This document shows positions 1-7,805 of a stretch of DNA of 64,000 bases, one piece after another (positions within the stretch are counted from its first letter, which is position 1; each line of letters starts with the position of its first letter). Below the pieces are notes generated by a model. The model searched no databases, had not been told where the DNA came from, and worked only from the letters and a program-made list of their open reading frames with translations. The translations under genes and the position numbers were made by a program. The stretch is from a bacterium (GTDB lineage Bacteria > SAR324 > XYD2-FULL-50-16): contig JAHJTV010000055.1 of assembly GCA_018829445.1 (NCBI GenBank), forward strand, positions 1 through 64,000. Direction: 5' to 3'.

Positions 1-1068
1 CACATAAACCGAACCCTCTGAAGTAGAAACCGGTGGCAACGGTTTACCGTCTTCACCCATTAAGGGTTGCCCATTGGCATCCAGTTGGGGTTTGGTCTTA
101 ACTCCGCCTTCATATTTAATGGTGGTGCCTTCCGCCCGTGTTCCTTTGGCTGCAGTCAGATACTGTCCCTCACCGTGGGCCAGTTCACCGCCAATGGTAC
201 CCTGGACATCAATTCCCTGAACAGCTTCCTGAAGAACATTCTCTTCGTCAGTCATTATACCTGCTATGGATGTAATCGCCCCAAAACTTGGTTCTGAACC
301 ATATTCCCTGTGCTCCACAAAAAACCGACCATCATCGGTTAATCCCATATCCAGCTTCAAACCATTTTGCTCGATCTTCTGCTGAATATTTCTGAGGATG
401 GTTTCCATGGTCTCCCCAACTTTACTATAGTAGGTCATGCTTTTACCGCCTTCATGGAGGGTCATCTGAATCCCACCGGAATTGATCTCATCCTGTGTCA
501 GACTGCGTTCTCCTTCCAACCTGGCTTTGGTAGCCGCTTCGACAACATCAATCGAATAACCGTCAGCCGGTGAAGATTGGGTTGGGACATCCGCTCTTAC
601 AAAGCTGACACCCTCCCCGACAGCTACACCGGAAATTCCGTTGCTACCGTCCAGTAAAAACCGAGATCCGAATTGCGCTTGCTCGGAGATGCTATCAATG
701 GTTCTCAAAGCATTTTCAATTTCCGCCTGATCGGCAGCCAGCATTTTATCATCGTTGGCGCCCTCATTGGCAGCGTGCAGGGATAACTGTCTCATGCTGA
801 CCAATATATTATTGACTTCATTTAAGGAGGCTTCTGCTGTTTGTACCATGGCAATCGCCATTTCAGAGTTGGAAACCGCCTGTTCCATGGATTGAACCTG
901 AGCTCTCATCTGTTCCGAAATAACGAGATTTGCTGGTCCGTCAGCTGCCCTGTTGATTTTGTAACCCGATGACAGTCGTTCCAGGGTTGAACTCATTGCT
1001 TCGTCAGTCGCCTTTAAGTTTCTCCAGGAGTTAATCGCTGCGACGTTATGATTGATTCTTAAGCCCAT
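1..1068 (-). CDS. fliC: Flagellin, partial (C-terminus beyond window edge)
   Basis: Structural subunit of the flagellar filament, exported through the flagellar type III system and polymerised outside the cell. The minus-strand frame is open from ATG at 1068 to base 1, giving 356 residues with no stop. It begins MGLRINHNVAAINSWRNL and continues with SSGYKINRAADGPANLVISE, the conserved D0/D1 helix of bacterial flagellins. It then contains QTAEASLNEVNNILVSMRQL, another D1 signature. The part near the window edge (about residues 200-356) is variable, Gly- and Glu-rich and fits surface-exposed D2/D3. The conserved C-terminal D0/D1 helix lies outside the window, so total length is unknown. A TAGGAA-like ribosome binding site precedes the ATG, and a strong sigma-28 promoter lies 65-91 bases upstream. 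The paralogue number and exact symbol cannot be judged here. Confidence 0.95.
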   Translation of the reverse strand, partial: MGLRINHNVAAINSWRNLKATDEAMSSTLERLSSGYKINRAADGPANLVISEQMRAQVQSMEQAVSNSEMAIAMVQTAEASLNEVNNILVSMRQLSLHAANEGANDDKMLAADQAEIENALRTIDSISEQAQFGSRFLLDGSNGISGVAVGEGVSFVRADVPTQSSPADGYSIDVVEAATKARLEGERSLTQDEINSGGIQMTLHEGGKSMTYYSKVGETMETILRNIQQKIEQNGLKLDMGLTDDGRFFVEHREYGSEPSFGAITSIAGIMTDEENVLQEAVQGIDVQGTIGGELAHGEGQYLTAAKGTRAEGTTIKYEGGVKTKPQLDANGQPLMGEDGKPLPPVSTSEGSVYV

Positions 1069-1132
1069 GATATTCCTATTTTTAAGTCGTTATACAATTG
1101 GGTAAAAGCTAAAAAAGCCGTTCTTGTTTCCC

Positions 1133-1159
1133 TTATCGGAAACTTGAATTAAAACTTTA
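1133..1159 (-). promoter_or_regulatory. Sigma-28 (FliA) promoter of the flagellin gene
   Basis: Read on the minus strand, the -35 element TAAAGTTT (1152-1159) is followed by an 11-base spacer (1141-1151) and a -10 element TCCGATAA (1133-1140). The enterobacterial FliA consensus is TAAAGTTT-N11-GCCGATAA, so 15 of 16 defined bases and the spacer match. Transcription would start near 1125, leaving a leader of about 57 bases before the flagellin ATG. This implies late-class control by FliA/FlgM, though those genes are not in the window. Confidence 0.9.
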
Positions 1160-1550
1160 ATCTTTTTTTAATCCTTTCTATTTTTTTCTTATCTTCTTAT
1201 CGGCGAGAGCCTGATAAACTTTACAACTTTGTTTGATTCTATTTACTATTGCAGGCACCAATGCAGCAGTACAAGACAACCAAATGAAGAATTCAATGAA
1301 TACAACTGCTGTATGAATTGATTTCCGTATGAAGTTTTGAGAAGGAATTCCCAACGGGGATTGAGATAAAAGCAAATTGGAAAAAGATCTTATGCTGTTT
1401 TCCGCTGGAAGAAAAAAAGGGGACTTGCAAGGGCTTTCATGCGATAGCCCTGTAGATCAACAGAAGAAATTAGACAGAAACCCTTCTTATCCAATAGATT
1501 AAAACCAAATTAAATAAGGTTTTAAACCTACTTTTTAAGCATAATCCACT
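1160..1550. other. Intergenic region between divergent flagellin and lgt
   Basis: About 390 bases without a convincing gene. A 65-codon minus-strand frame (1178-1375) lacks a ribosome binding site and recognisable sequence and was not accepted. A short inverted repeat AGGTTT-T-AAACCT lies about 25 bases before lgt. No clear sigma-70 promoter or Shine-Dalgarno sequence could be placed for lgt. Confidence 0.5.
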
Positions 1551-2369
1551 ATGGATCCAATACTGATATCATTTAACGGTTTTCAGATTCGCTATTTCGG
1601 AGTTCTGCTTGCTTTTGGATTGGTGATTATGTTCATCAAGGTCAGGCGGAACTTCCTTGCCATCAGGTTGAATCTTACCAGGGAGGAAACACTCGATTGG
1701 TTTTTAATCACATTTATATACGGTGTGGTTGGTGCCAGGATCTATTTTGTTTTGTTTAACCTGGATTATTACTTCAACCTAAGCATGAATTGGTATGAGG
1801 TATTTGCCATTTGGCATGGTGGACTTTCTTTTCATGGTGGAGTTATATTTGCCGCTTTTTCATTTTGGAGTCTGTGTCGAAACAGGAAAATTCCATTTGG
1901 TGTAGCATCAGATCAGGTTGTGGCTCCAATTCTAATTGTACAGGCTTTTGCTTGTATTGGCAGTTTTGTCAATGGTGAGTTGTTGGGGACTCCAACAAAT
2001 AGCAGATTGGGAATTATATTTGAGTACGGACCCGCAGCTGAACTATATCCCAATATCCGAGTTCACCCTGCCTGGATCTATTGTGCTCTTCTTTATTTAG
2101 TAGGTTTTCTTTTTATAGATATAATGAGTAAGGGGAGACTAAAGGATGGTTTTGCTACGACCTGTTACCTCTTATGGTATTCACTGGTTCAACTACTGAT
2201 CAGTTTTGTCAGGACTCCCGGGTTAACCCTTTTTGGAGCTGATGAAACACTGATAATGTCAATTGCAGGGGTTGTTGTTTCTATTGGATTGATAGTGGGG
2301 AAGAGATTATATAGGAAACCGCCTTTAGGGCAAAAGCAGTTTCCTTCAACCAGAAAATGGTCCACATAG
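1551..2369 (+). CDS. lgt: Prolipoprotein diacylglyceryl transferase
   Basis: Inner-membrane enzyme that transfers diacylglycerol from phosphatidylglycerol to the lipobox cysteine of prelipoproteins, the first step of lipoprotein maturation. The 272 residues form about seven hydrophobic segments. Family signatures in order are GARIYFVLFN, the HGGLSFHGG block near residue 90 (usually NGGMSFHGG), CIGSFVNGELLG (usual form RIGNFINGE, with the conserved Asn-Gly-Glu kept), VHPAWIY, and FVRTPG near the C-terminus. Length is normal for the family. There is no obvious Shine-Dalgarno sequence before the ATG, but MDPILISFNGFQIRYFG is a typical Lgt start. It stands alone, facing ileS tail to tail with about 30 bases between the stops. 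Confidence 0.95.
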   Translation: MDPILISFNGFQIRYFGVLLAFGLVIMFIKVRRNFLAIRLNLTREETLDWFLITFIYGVVGARIYFVLFNLDYYFNLSMNWYEVFAIWHGGLSFHGGVIFAAFSFWSLCRNRKIPFGVASDQVVAPILIVQAFACIGSFVNGELLGTPTNSRLGIIFEYGPAAELYPNIRVHPAWIYCALLYLVGFLFIDIMSKGRLKDGFATTCYLLWYSLVQLLISFVRTPGLTLFGADETLIMSIAGVVVSIGLIVGKRLYRKPPLGQKQFPSTRKWST

Positions 2370-2398
2370 AAAGTTGACGTGTGGATGGCGACTTACAA

Positions 2399-5300
2399 TT
2401 AGATTTTATTAACGCTAATAAAACATTTTTCGCCGTTGATCATCCATTCCGCAAAGGAAGCTGTTTCTGCAGAGTCTACATATTCCATCAAATCAGTGAG
2501 GGTTTCCGTTTTTATGTAGTCACCATAGCTTTCAAGGGCATCTCTTAAATGCTTGTCGCAAGAAAACCGGATCTGAATTCGATCAGTGACATCATAGTCG
2601 TTTTCTTTCCGAGTCTGCTGTATTTTATTAACAAACTCCCTGCCAAATCCCTCGTCCTGTAATTCTTTTGTCAACTGGATATCCAGGGCAACTGTTATCT
2701 CTCCTTCGCTTTCGGTGACTGTCCCCTCCTTCTGCTCTCTCTGGATAAACAGCTCTTCAATCCCAATCTCATATGAATCGCCATTAAGATCAAGATTAAT
2801 CTTATTACCAGCCTGCAGTGAGACTATCGTTTCTGCAGTTAATCCCTCAATCTGGGAGCGGATTGCATTGAGGTTTTTCCCCAGTTTGGGTCCTAATACT
2901 CGTAAATTTGGTTTGGCGGTCAAAATAACCAGGTCCTCTTCATTATGAGCTATTACCACCCTTTTAACATTCAATTCATCGGTTATCAGTTCCGACATCT
3001 CTCCAACCACTCCCTGAACGGCAGTACTTTTTGTCAGCAAGGTGATTTTTTGCAAGGGCTGCCTGATCTTGATCTGATGTTTAGCCCTTAGAGCCCGTCC
3101 CAGGTTAACACTTGTCAGGATGATATCCATTTCCTCTTCAAGCGTCTTATCAATCCAATCCCGGTTGACCTGGGGGTATTCGCAAAGATGGACGCTCTCC
3201 GGCATGGAATCATCACGTAACACCTGGAAAATATTGTCAGCGATGAAGGGAATAAACGGTGCTGTAACCTTGCTGAGCTCCAGTAGAACCGTATAAAGAG
3301 TTGCATAAGCCTGGTTTTTATCTTCTCCTGCACCGGCTTTCCAGAATCTTCGTCGACTTCTCCTGACATACCAATTGGTGAGCATATCGATAAACCCGAC
3401 AAAAGGAGCAACTGCCTTGTTTAAATCATAATCAATCATCGCCTCTCTTACATCCGAGATCAAATGATGTAGTCTGGATAAGATCCACCTGTCCAGTGGA
3501 TTAATAAGGTTTTTTATACTCTGGACAGTTTCAGGTTTCCACTGGTCAATGCTGGCATAAGTGGTGAAAAAACTGAGTACATTCCACAATGGCAGGTTAG
3601 TACTGCGCAGGGTTTCCTGTAATCCCGATTCGGAAAATTGAAGATCATCAGCCCTGATAGCACCTGAATTCAGCATATAAAGGCGGATGACATCGGCACC
3701 GTATTTATTTAACATGTCCCAGGGATCAGGAAAATTCTTGAGGCTTTTGCTCATCTTCTTTCCATCCTCTGCCAGAACTAAACCGTTAACAATACAGTTC
3801 TTAAACGCCGGTTTCTGGAATAGGGCAGTACTCAAAACCAACAGAGTATAGAACCAGCCTCTGGTCTGATCCAGCCCTTCACTGATAAAATCAGCCGGAA
3901 AATTATTTTCAAATTTTTCCCTGTTCTCAAAAGGATAATGCTGCTGACCATAAGGCATGGAACCGGACTCAAACCAACAGTCCAACACTTCCGATGTTCG
4001 TTTCATGCGCCCGCCACATTTTGGACAGGCATATGAAAGATGATCAATAAAGTGAGAATGCAGATCATCCACTTTTTCCCCGGTTAATTCCTGGAGTTCA
4101 TCTCTGCTGCCAATACAATGCGGATGTTTACAATCTTCACATATCCAGACCGGAATAGGATTTCCCCAGTATCGATTTCTGCTGATAGCCCAATCCCGTG
4201 CTCCCTCCAGCCATTTACCCATGCGGCCATTTTTGATATGATCAGGGGACCAGTTTATTTGCTGATTGTTGTCGATCATCTCCTGTTTTATCTTCTCCAC
4301 ATCCAGGAACCAGCTGCGAATTGTCCGATACATTAACGGTGCGCCGGATCTCCAGCAAAACGGGTAACTGTGGACAATCGTCTCATGCTTTACGATGAGA
4401 TTTCTCTCTTTTAACTGCTTGATAATTGTTTTGTCTGCATCTTTGAAAAACATACCGGATAATTCGGGAGCTTCGTCCGTGAAGTTTCCGCTGTTATCCA
4501 TTGGAAACACATGCGGCAGCTTATAGCGTTCTCCCGTGTTAAAATCGTCCTCTCCAAAGCTGGGTGCTGTATGCACCAACCCGGTTCCTGTCTCCAGAGA
4601 TACATAATCGCCTAATAAGACTCTAAAAGCGCCTTTTTCTGCCAGGTTTTCAAAATAGGGAAACAGAGGGCGATACTCTATTCCCTCCAAGGTTTTTCCT
4701 TTGACAGTTTCCAGTATCTCAACCTGTTCCTCTTTATTAAATACTGATTTAATTAATGCTTCAGCAAGATAATAGATCTCATCATTAACCTTGACTTTGG
4801 CGTAATCAACTTCAGGATGAACAGCGATTCCCAGGTTGGAGACCAAAGTCCAGGGAGTCGTCGTCCAGGCAAGAAAGTAGGTGTCATCCTGATCCTTTGA
4901 CTGGAATTTAACAGTGATGGATGGATCCTGGGTGTCCTTGTACCCCTGGTTAACTTCAAAGTTTGATAAGGGTGTGCTCAATCGCGGGCTATAGGCTACA
5001 ATCTTTTTACTTTCATATATCAGTCCTTTTTCCCATAAGGTTTTAAATACCCACCAGATGGATTCCATGAAGGAGACATCCATGGTCTTATAGTCGTTGT
5101 CCATATCGACCCATCGACCCAAACGGCGAATGGTTCTTCTCCATTCATTGCTGTACCGCAAAACAATACTTCTGCATTTTTCATTAAATTCAGCTATTCC
5201 CAGAGCCTCGATATCAGCAGAACCTTTTAATCCCAACTCCTTTTCAACTTCGAACTCTACTGGCAAGCCATGACAATCCCAACCAAATCTTCTTTCAACC

Positions 5301-5533
5301 TTACTTCCCAGCATCGTATGAAACCTGGGCACCACATCCTTGATAGTACTCGCGATTAGATGGCCATAATGAGGCAGCCCGGTTGCGAACGGAGGGCCAT
5401 CGTAAAAGAAGAATGTATTCTTGTCCGACTTCTGATCGATCGATTTAGTAAATATCTTGGATTTGTCCCAGAATTCGAGGATCTCCTCTTCAAGTTTTGG
5501 AAATTCGACTTTATTCGTTATTGTTTTAAACAT
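2399..5533 (-). CDS. ileS: Isoleucyl-tRNA synthetase, eukaryotic-like (type 2) form
   Basis: Cytosolic class Ia synthetase charging tRNA-Ile, with editing of valine. The class signatures are GPPFATGLPHYGH (HIGH motif, residues 55-58) and KMSKS (593-597). About 1044 residues, FYDGPPFATGLPHYGH, RRFGWDCHGLPVEFEVEKE and the long C-terminal region mark the IleRS2 group. That group is shared with eukaryotes and some bacteria, whereas the usual bacterial IleRS1 is near 930 residues. IleRS2 enzymes are known to be poorly inhibited by mupirocin; resistance here is inference. The frame stays open upstream to a TTG at 5620, but those 29 codons lie in a duplicated leader segment and IleRS2 proteins begin near MFKTITNKVEFPKLEEEILE. 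ATG 5533 is therefore preferred. The gene appears to be transcribed alone. Confidence 0.95.
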   Translation of the reverse strand: MFKTITNKVEFPKLEEEILEFWDKSKIFTKSIDQKSDKNTFFFYDGPPFATGLPHYGHLIASTIKDVVPRFHTMLGSKVERRFGWDCHGLPVEFEVEKELGLKGSADIEALGIAEFNEKCRSIVLRYSNEWRRTIRRLGRWVDMDNDYKTMDVSFMESIWWVFKTLWEKGLIYESKKIVAYSPRLSTPLSNFEVNQGYKDTQDPSITVKFQSKDQDDTYFLAWTTTPWTLVSNLGIAVHPEVDYAKVKVNDEIYYLAEALIKSVFNKEEQVEILETVKGKTLEGIEYRPLFPYFENLAEKGAFRVLLGDYVSLETGTGLVHTAPSFGEDDFNTGERYKLPHVFPMDNSGNFTDEAPELSGMFFKDADKTIIKQLKERNLIVKHETIVHSYPFCWRSGAPLMYRTIRSWFLDVEKIKQEMIDNNQQINWSPDHIKNGRMGKWLEGARDWAISRNRYWGNPIPVWICEDCKHPHCIGSRDELQELTGEKVDDLHSHFIDHLSYACPKCGGRMKRTSEVLDCWFESGSMPYGQQHYPFENREKFENNFPADFISEGLDQTRGWFYTLLVLSTALFQKPAFKNCIVNGLVLAEDGKKMSKSLKNFPDPWDMLNKYGADVIRLYMLNSGAIRADDLQFSESGLQETLRSTNLPLWNVLSFFTTYASIDQWKPETVQSIKNLINPLDRWILSRLHHLISDVREAMIDYDLNKAVAPFVGFIDMLTNWYVRRSRRRFWKAGAGEDKNQAYATLYTVLLELSKVTAPFIPFIADNIFQVLRDDSMPESVHLCEYPQVNRDWIDKTLEEEMDIILTSVNLGRALRAKHQIKIRQPLQKITLLTKSTAVQGVVGEMSELITDELNVKRVVIAHNEEDLVILTAKPNLRVLGPKLGKNLNAIRSQIEGLTAETIVSLQAGNKINLDLNGDSYEIGIEELFIQREQKEGTVTESEGEITVALDIQLTKELQDEGFGREFVNKIQQTRKENDYDVTDRIQIRFSCDKHLRDALESYGDYIKTETLTDLMEYVDSAETASFAEWMINGEKCFISVNKI

Positions 5534-5557
5534 CTCTAATTTCGAAAGGTTAAGGTT

Positions 5558-5625
5558 AAGTAAGACTGTTGTTGCTGAATCAGGATTAATATTGTTTTTC
5601 GTCTCATATATATTAGTCAATCAGA
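5558..5625. repeat. Degenerate direct repeat, copy A, ileS leader
   Basis: Aligned base for base without gaps to 5743-5810, offset 185 bases. By eye about 57 of 68 bases agree. The shared core reads GTTGTTGCTG-ATCAGGATTA on the plus strand. It lies directly upstream of the preferred ileS start. Read in the ileS frame it would encode a peptide containing NPDSATTVLL. Function unknown. Confidence 0.8.
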
Positions 5626-5742
5626 TTAGTATTATTAATTCCGACTCTCTTAATCAATGGAAAAGCTACCGATTTATGATGTATGTATAATGTTGTCCGA
5701 TTTTGTTCGGTTTGAGGACAGATCTGAATCGAGAGAAAGGGG

Positions 5743-5810
5743 AAGTAAGGCCGTTGTTGCTGCATCAGGATTAGTACTGTTTTTCTTCTCAGACATATTG
5801 GTCTATCTGA
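5743..5810. repeat. Degenerate direct repeat, copy B, ileS leader
   Basis: Second copy of the 5558-5625 segment, in the same orientation and just downstream of the lpxR-like stop. In the corresponding minus-strand frame it encodes NPDAATTALL after an ATG (MSEKKNST), in an open frame of about 40 codons ending near 5676. Most differences from copy A change the amino acid, so there is no sign of selection on a peptide. The two copies fill much of the 309-base interval between ileS and the lpxR-like gene, which holds no accepted gene. Confidence 0.8.
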
Positions 5811-5842
5811 AAGATATATCCTTAATACGTCCAAATTGCTGA

Positions 5843-6910
5843 TCAAAATAAGCGGGTGAGTTCCAGGCCACCCCAGCCATCAACCATAAAGCTATCATTT
5901 ATAAGTCCGGTGGTGCCGTTTAGAGAAAATGTGACTTGGATGTGATTAATATAAAGACTCATACCGATGACATGGGAGGTGAAAATCAGATCTCGTTCAA
6001 TGTCGTAATCTTTTGCAGAATCAATAATATATACATAGGCGGCGGTGTTGATATAGGCTCCCAAATTGAAAGACCACCCATATTGACCGCTTATAGTGTT
6101 GGCAATAAATTCAGAACCGGCACCTCCCAAAGAGAATCCCTCAACAGAAGCCCCGTTTTTGGGAAAGTTGTATCCGTATCGAAACATGGCTCCTAATGTG
6201 GCGCCTGTATAAAAATTACCAATATCCCAACCCAAGCTGGTAGAAAGGTTCATTGTATATCCTGCATCGGTTGGCTTTTCCCAATATCCCCTTGAGCTGT
6301 AATAACCAACTCCAACCATCCATGCATCTTCAAGTTGGTATTTCCACCCCCTGGGGGGAGAATTCCCGGTCAGTCTATGATAAAGCGTTTGGGTAATTTC
6401 AGCTCCGGAACTGGGACCTACTATCCCAACACTGAATCGGTACTGAGAAATGGAATCATCATCCCACTCATTCAGAAAAAAGATAAGAGATAAGTACCCC
6501 GCATAAGGAAGGTCATCCACCACGCGATCCCGTCTCCAGGTATCCTCAGGTGTGACTATCATCTGCGAAACCTTTAGTCCAACTACCTGGTTGCATGGTC
6601 CCAGTTCAACTTGAGGAACAGAGTCAATCAACTCTTTCATGGCATTCCCATAACGTTGCTCAAAATCCCCCAAACCGTTCCCACACAACTCCCCACTCAT
6701 CCAGGAGATTCCTATCCCGTTGGTATAATGCTGATCTGTTCCTACAAGGGCATCGTTTTCCCAGAAATAGGACCAGCTGTCAGCAGATACAGTACCGCTG
6801 ATTAAACTTAAGAAAATAAATATCAGCAATATCAAAAAAACAGGATAAGATGCATTCGGATGGCACTTTACAAGAACCTGACGATTGACTTGGAAACTCG
6901 CCTTTTCCAT
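5843..6910 (-). CDS. LpxR-family outer-membrane lipid A 3'-O-deacylase (DUF2219)
   Basis: Probable outer-membrane beta-barrel enzyme that removes the 3'-acyloxyacyl group of lipid A. Residues 23-43 form a hydrophobic signal segment after a long basic N-region, with likely cleavage after VSA (43). The mature start SWSYFWENDALVGTDQHYTNG carries the Asn-Asp pair (N52, D53) and the YTNG turn of LpxR. DLPYAGYL and the block GPSSGAEITQTLYHRLTG follow. H178 in that block corresponds to the catalytic His of Salmonella LpxR by family pattern. Alternating aromatic/hydrophobic strands run to the end, and the last residue is Phe, as in many barrels sorted by the BAM complex. Length 355 fits. Substrate is inferred from the family; other DUF2219 members are uncharacterised. 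The gene precedes ileS on the same strand with a 309-base gap, so it is probably not in an operon. Confidence 0.85.
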   Translation of the reverse strand: MEKASFQVNRQVLVKCHPNASYPVFLILLIFIFLSLISGTVSADSWSYFWENDALVGTDQHYTNGIGISWMSGELCGNGLGDFEQRYGNAMKELIDSVPQVELGPCNQVVGLKVSQMIVTPEDTWRRDRVVDDLPYAGYLSLIFFLNEWDDDSISQYRFSVGIVGPSSGAEITQTLYHRLTGNSPPRGWKYQLEDAWMVGVGYYSSRGYWEKPTDAGYTMNLSTSLGWDIGNFYTGATLGAMFRYGYNFPKNGASVEGFSLGGAGSEFIANTISGQYGWSFNLGAYINTAAYVYIIDSAKDYDIERDLIFTSHVIGMSLYINHIQVTFSLNGTTGLINDSFMVDGWGGLELTRLF

Positions 6911-7219
6911 ATCATTTAAAGAAAAATTTCTATTTTATTTTCCGCCTTTGGATTAAAGACTTGTTGAGTATATAGAATGAATTCAGAAAAATCATGCGGA
7001 AATAATGAGATTTTTGGATATCAACCGATTATTGATGGACAGAAAACTGTTTATGTCACTTATTGAGTCTCTCAAAATTGGAGATTCAATGAGATTTTGT
7101 TTTTTTGACTATTTGGGATTTGGAGATAAAACAATCCTTGTCGATATCAAACCTTTGGTATATTGTTTCTTGAACTATTTAATAGATAGGACTGTTTGAT
7201 TTATATAATAGTGTGAAAA
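6911..7219. other. Divergent intergenic region, lpxR-like / ATL gene
   Basis: AT-rich 309-base interval that should hold the promoters of both flanking genes. A TATAAT hexamer sits at 7204-7209, only 10 bases before the ATG at 7220, without a convincing -35 element. A 64-codon plus-strand frame (7005-7199) has no ribosome binding site or recognisable sequence and was rejected. Confidence 0.4.
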
Positions 7220-7579
7220 ATGACTGAAAAATTTAAAGCTCTCTCAATGTATCAAAGAATATATGAAGTTGTACGAAGAATCCCAAAAGGAAAGGTTATG
7301 ACGTATGGGCAAGTCGCAAAAATTGCCAAAAGGTGTTCTCCTAGAAATGTGGGATATGCAATGGCGGCAATTCCATTCGATTCCGATGTGCCCTGGCAAA
7401 GGGTAATCAATGCCAAAGGGGAGATCAGCACAAGAACCGGAGGCGATGGAGAATTGGTTCAGAAACAGATTCTTCTGATGGAAGGCGTCGAGTTTAACAA
7501 AAATGACAGAATCAATCTTAAGGAATTCGGGTGGTTTGACGGATTTACAGAATACGATTTGAAGGAAAAAGGTTATTGA
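7220..7579 (+). CDS. Alkyltransferase-like protein (ATL), MGMT-related DNA repair
   Basis: 119-residue protein of the O6-methylguanine-DNA methyltransferase C-terminal domain family. IPKGKVMTYGQVAKIA is the DNA-binding helix-turn-helix part, and the active-site motif PCHRV is replaced by PWQRVI (P58, W59). Trp in place of the acceptor Cys is the hallmark of ATL proteins. These bind O6-alkylguanine lesions without removing the alkyl group and hand them to nucleotide excision repair. The protein ends shortly after a GEISTRTGG-like loop, as ATLs do. No Shine-Dalgarno sequence is evident before ATG 7220. An internal Met at residue 11 (MYQRIYE) is a possible alternative start, since the conserved domain begins there. 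Neighbours do not appear related. Confidence 0.92.
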   Translation: MTEKFKALSMYQRIYEVVRRIPKGKVMTYGQVAKIAKRCSPRNVGYAMAAIPFDSDVPWQRVINAKGEISTRTGGDGELVQKQILLMEGVEFNKNDRINLKEFGWFDGFTEYDLKEKGY

Positions 7580-7805
7580 AATCTATTTTCACTTCTCCAT
7601 CTCAGACATTGCGATATGATTTTTCGCTGATAATCTTATGAGAGATAAAACTGGTTTTGATTAATTAAAAAAAATAGGATAGGGTGAGGTCATACACTTG
7701 GAAACATCAAATCAGACTTTTAAATCAATCCTGAATCAATTGATTGGGATGAGCTAACACCTGCTTTATAAACTTTGTTGGAAAAATAGCGAGGAGGCAG
7801 CATTC

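Noticed and set aside
1178..1375. 65-codon minus-strand ORF upstream of the flagellin gene
   Set aside because: No ribosome binding site, no family resemblance, atypical composition, and it lies upstream of the flagellin promoter in AT-rich noncoding sequence.
3115..3411. Medium-length ORFs in other frames inside ileS, rpoB, rpoC, MCP and hybrid kinase genes
   Set aside because: They overlap well-supported conserved genes, lack ribosome binding sites and show no family similarity.
5534..5620. ileS N-terminal extension from TTG 5620
   Set aside because: The 29 extra residues derive from the duplicated leader segment. IleRS2 proteins start near MFKTITNKVEFPKLEEEILE, and there is an ATG exactly there.
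7005..7199. 64-codon ORF before the ATL gene
   Set aside because: No ribosome binding site and no recognisable sequence; it lies in the divergent promoter region.
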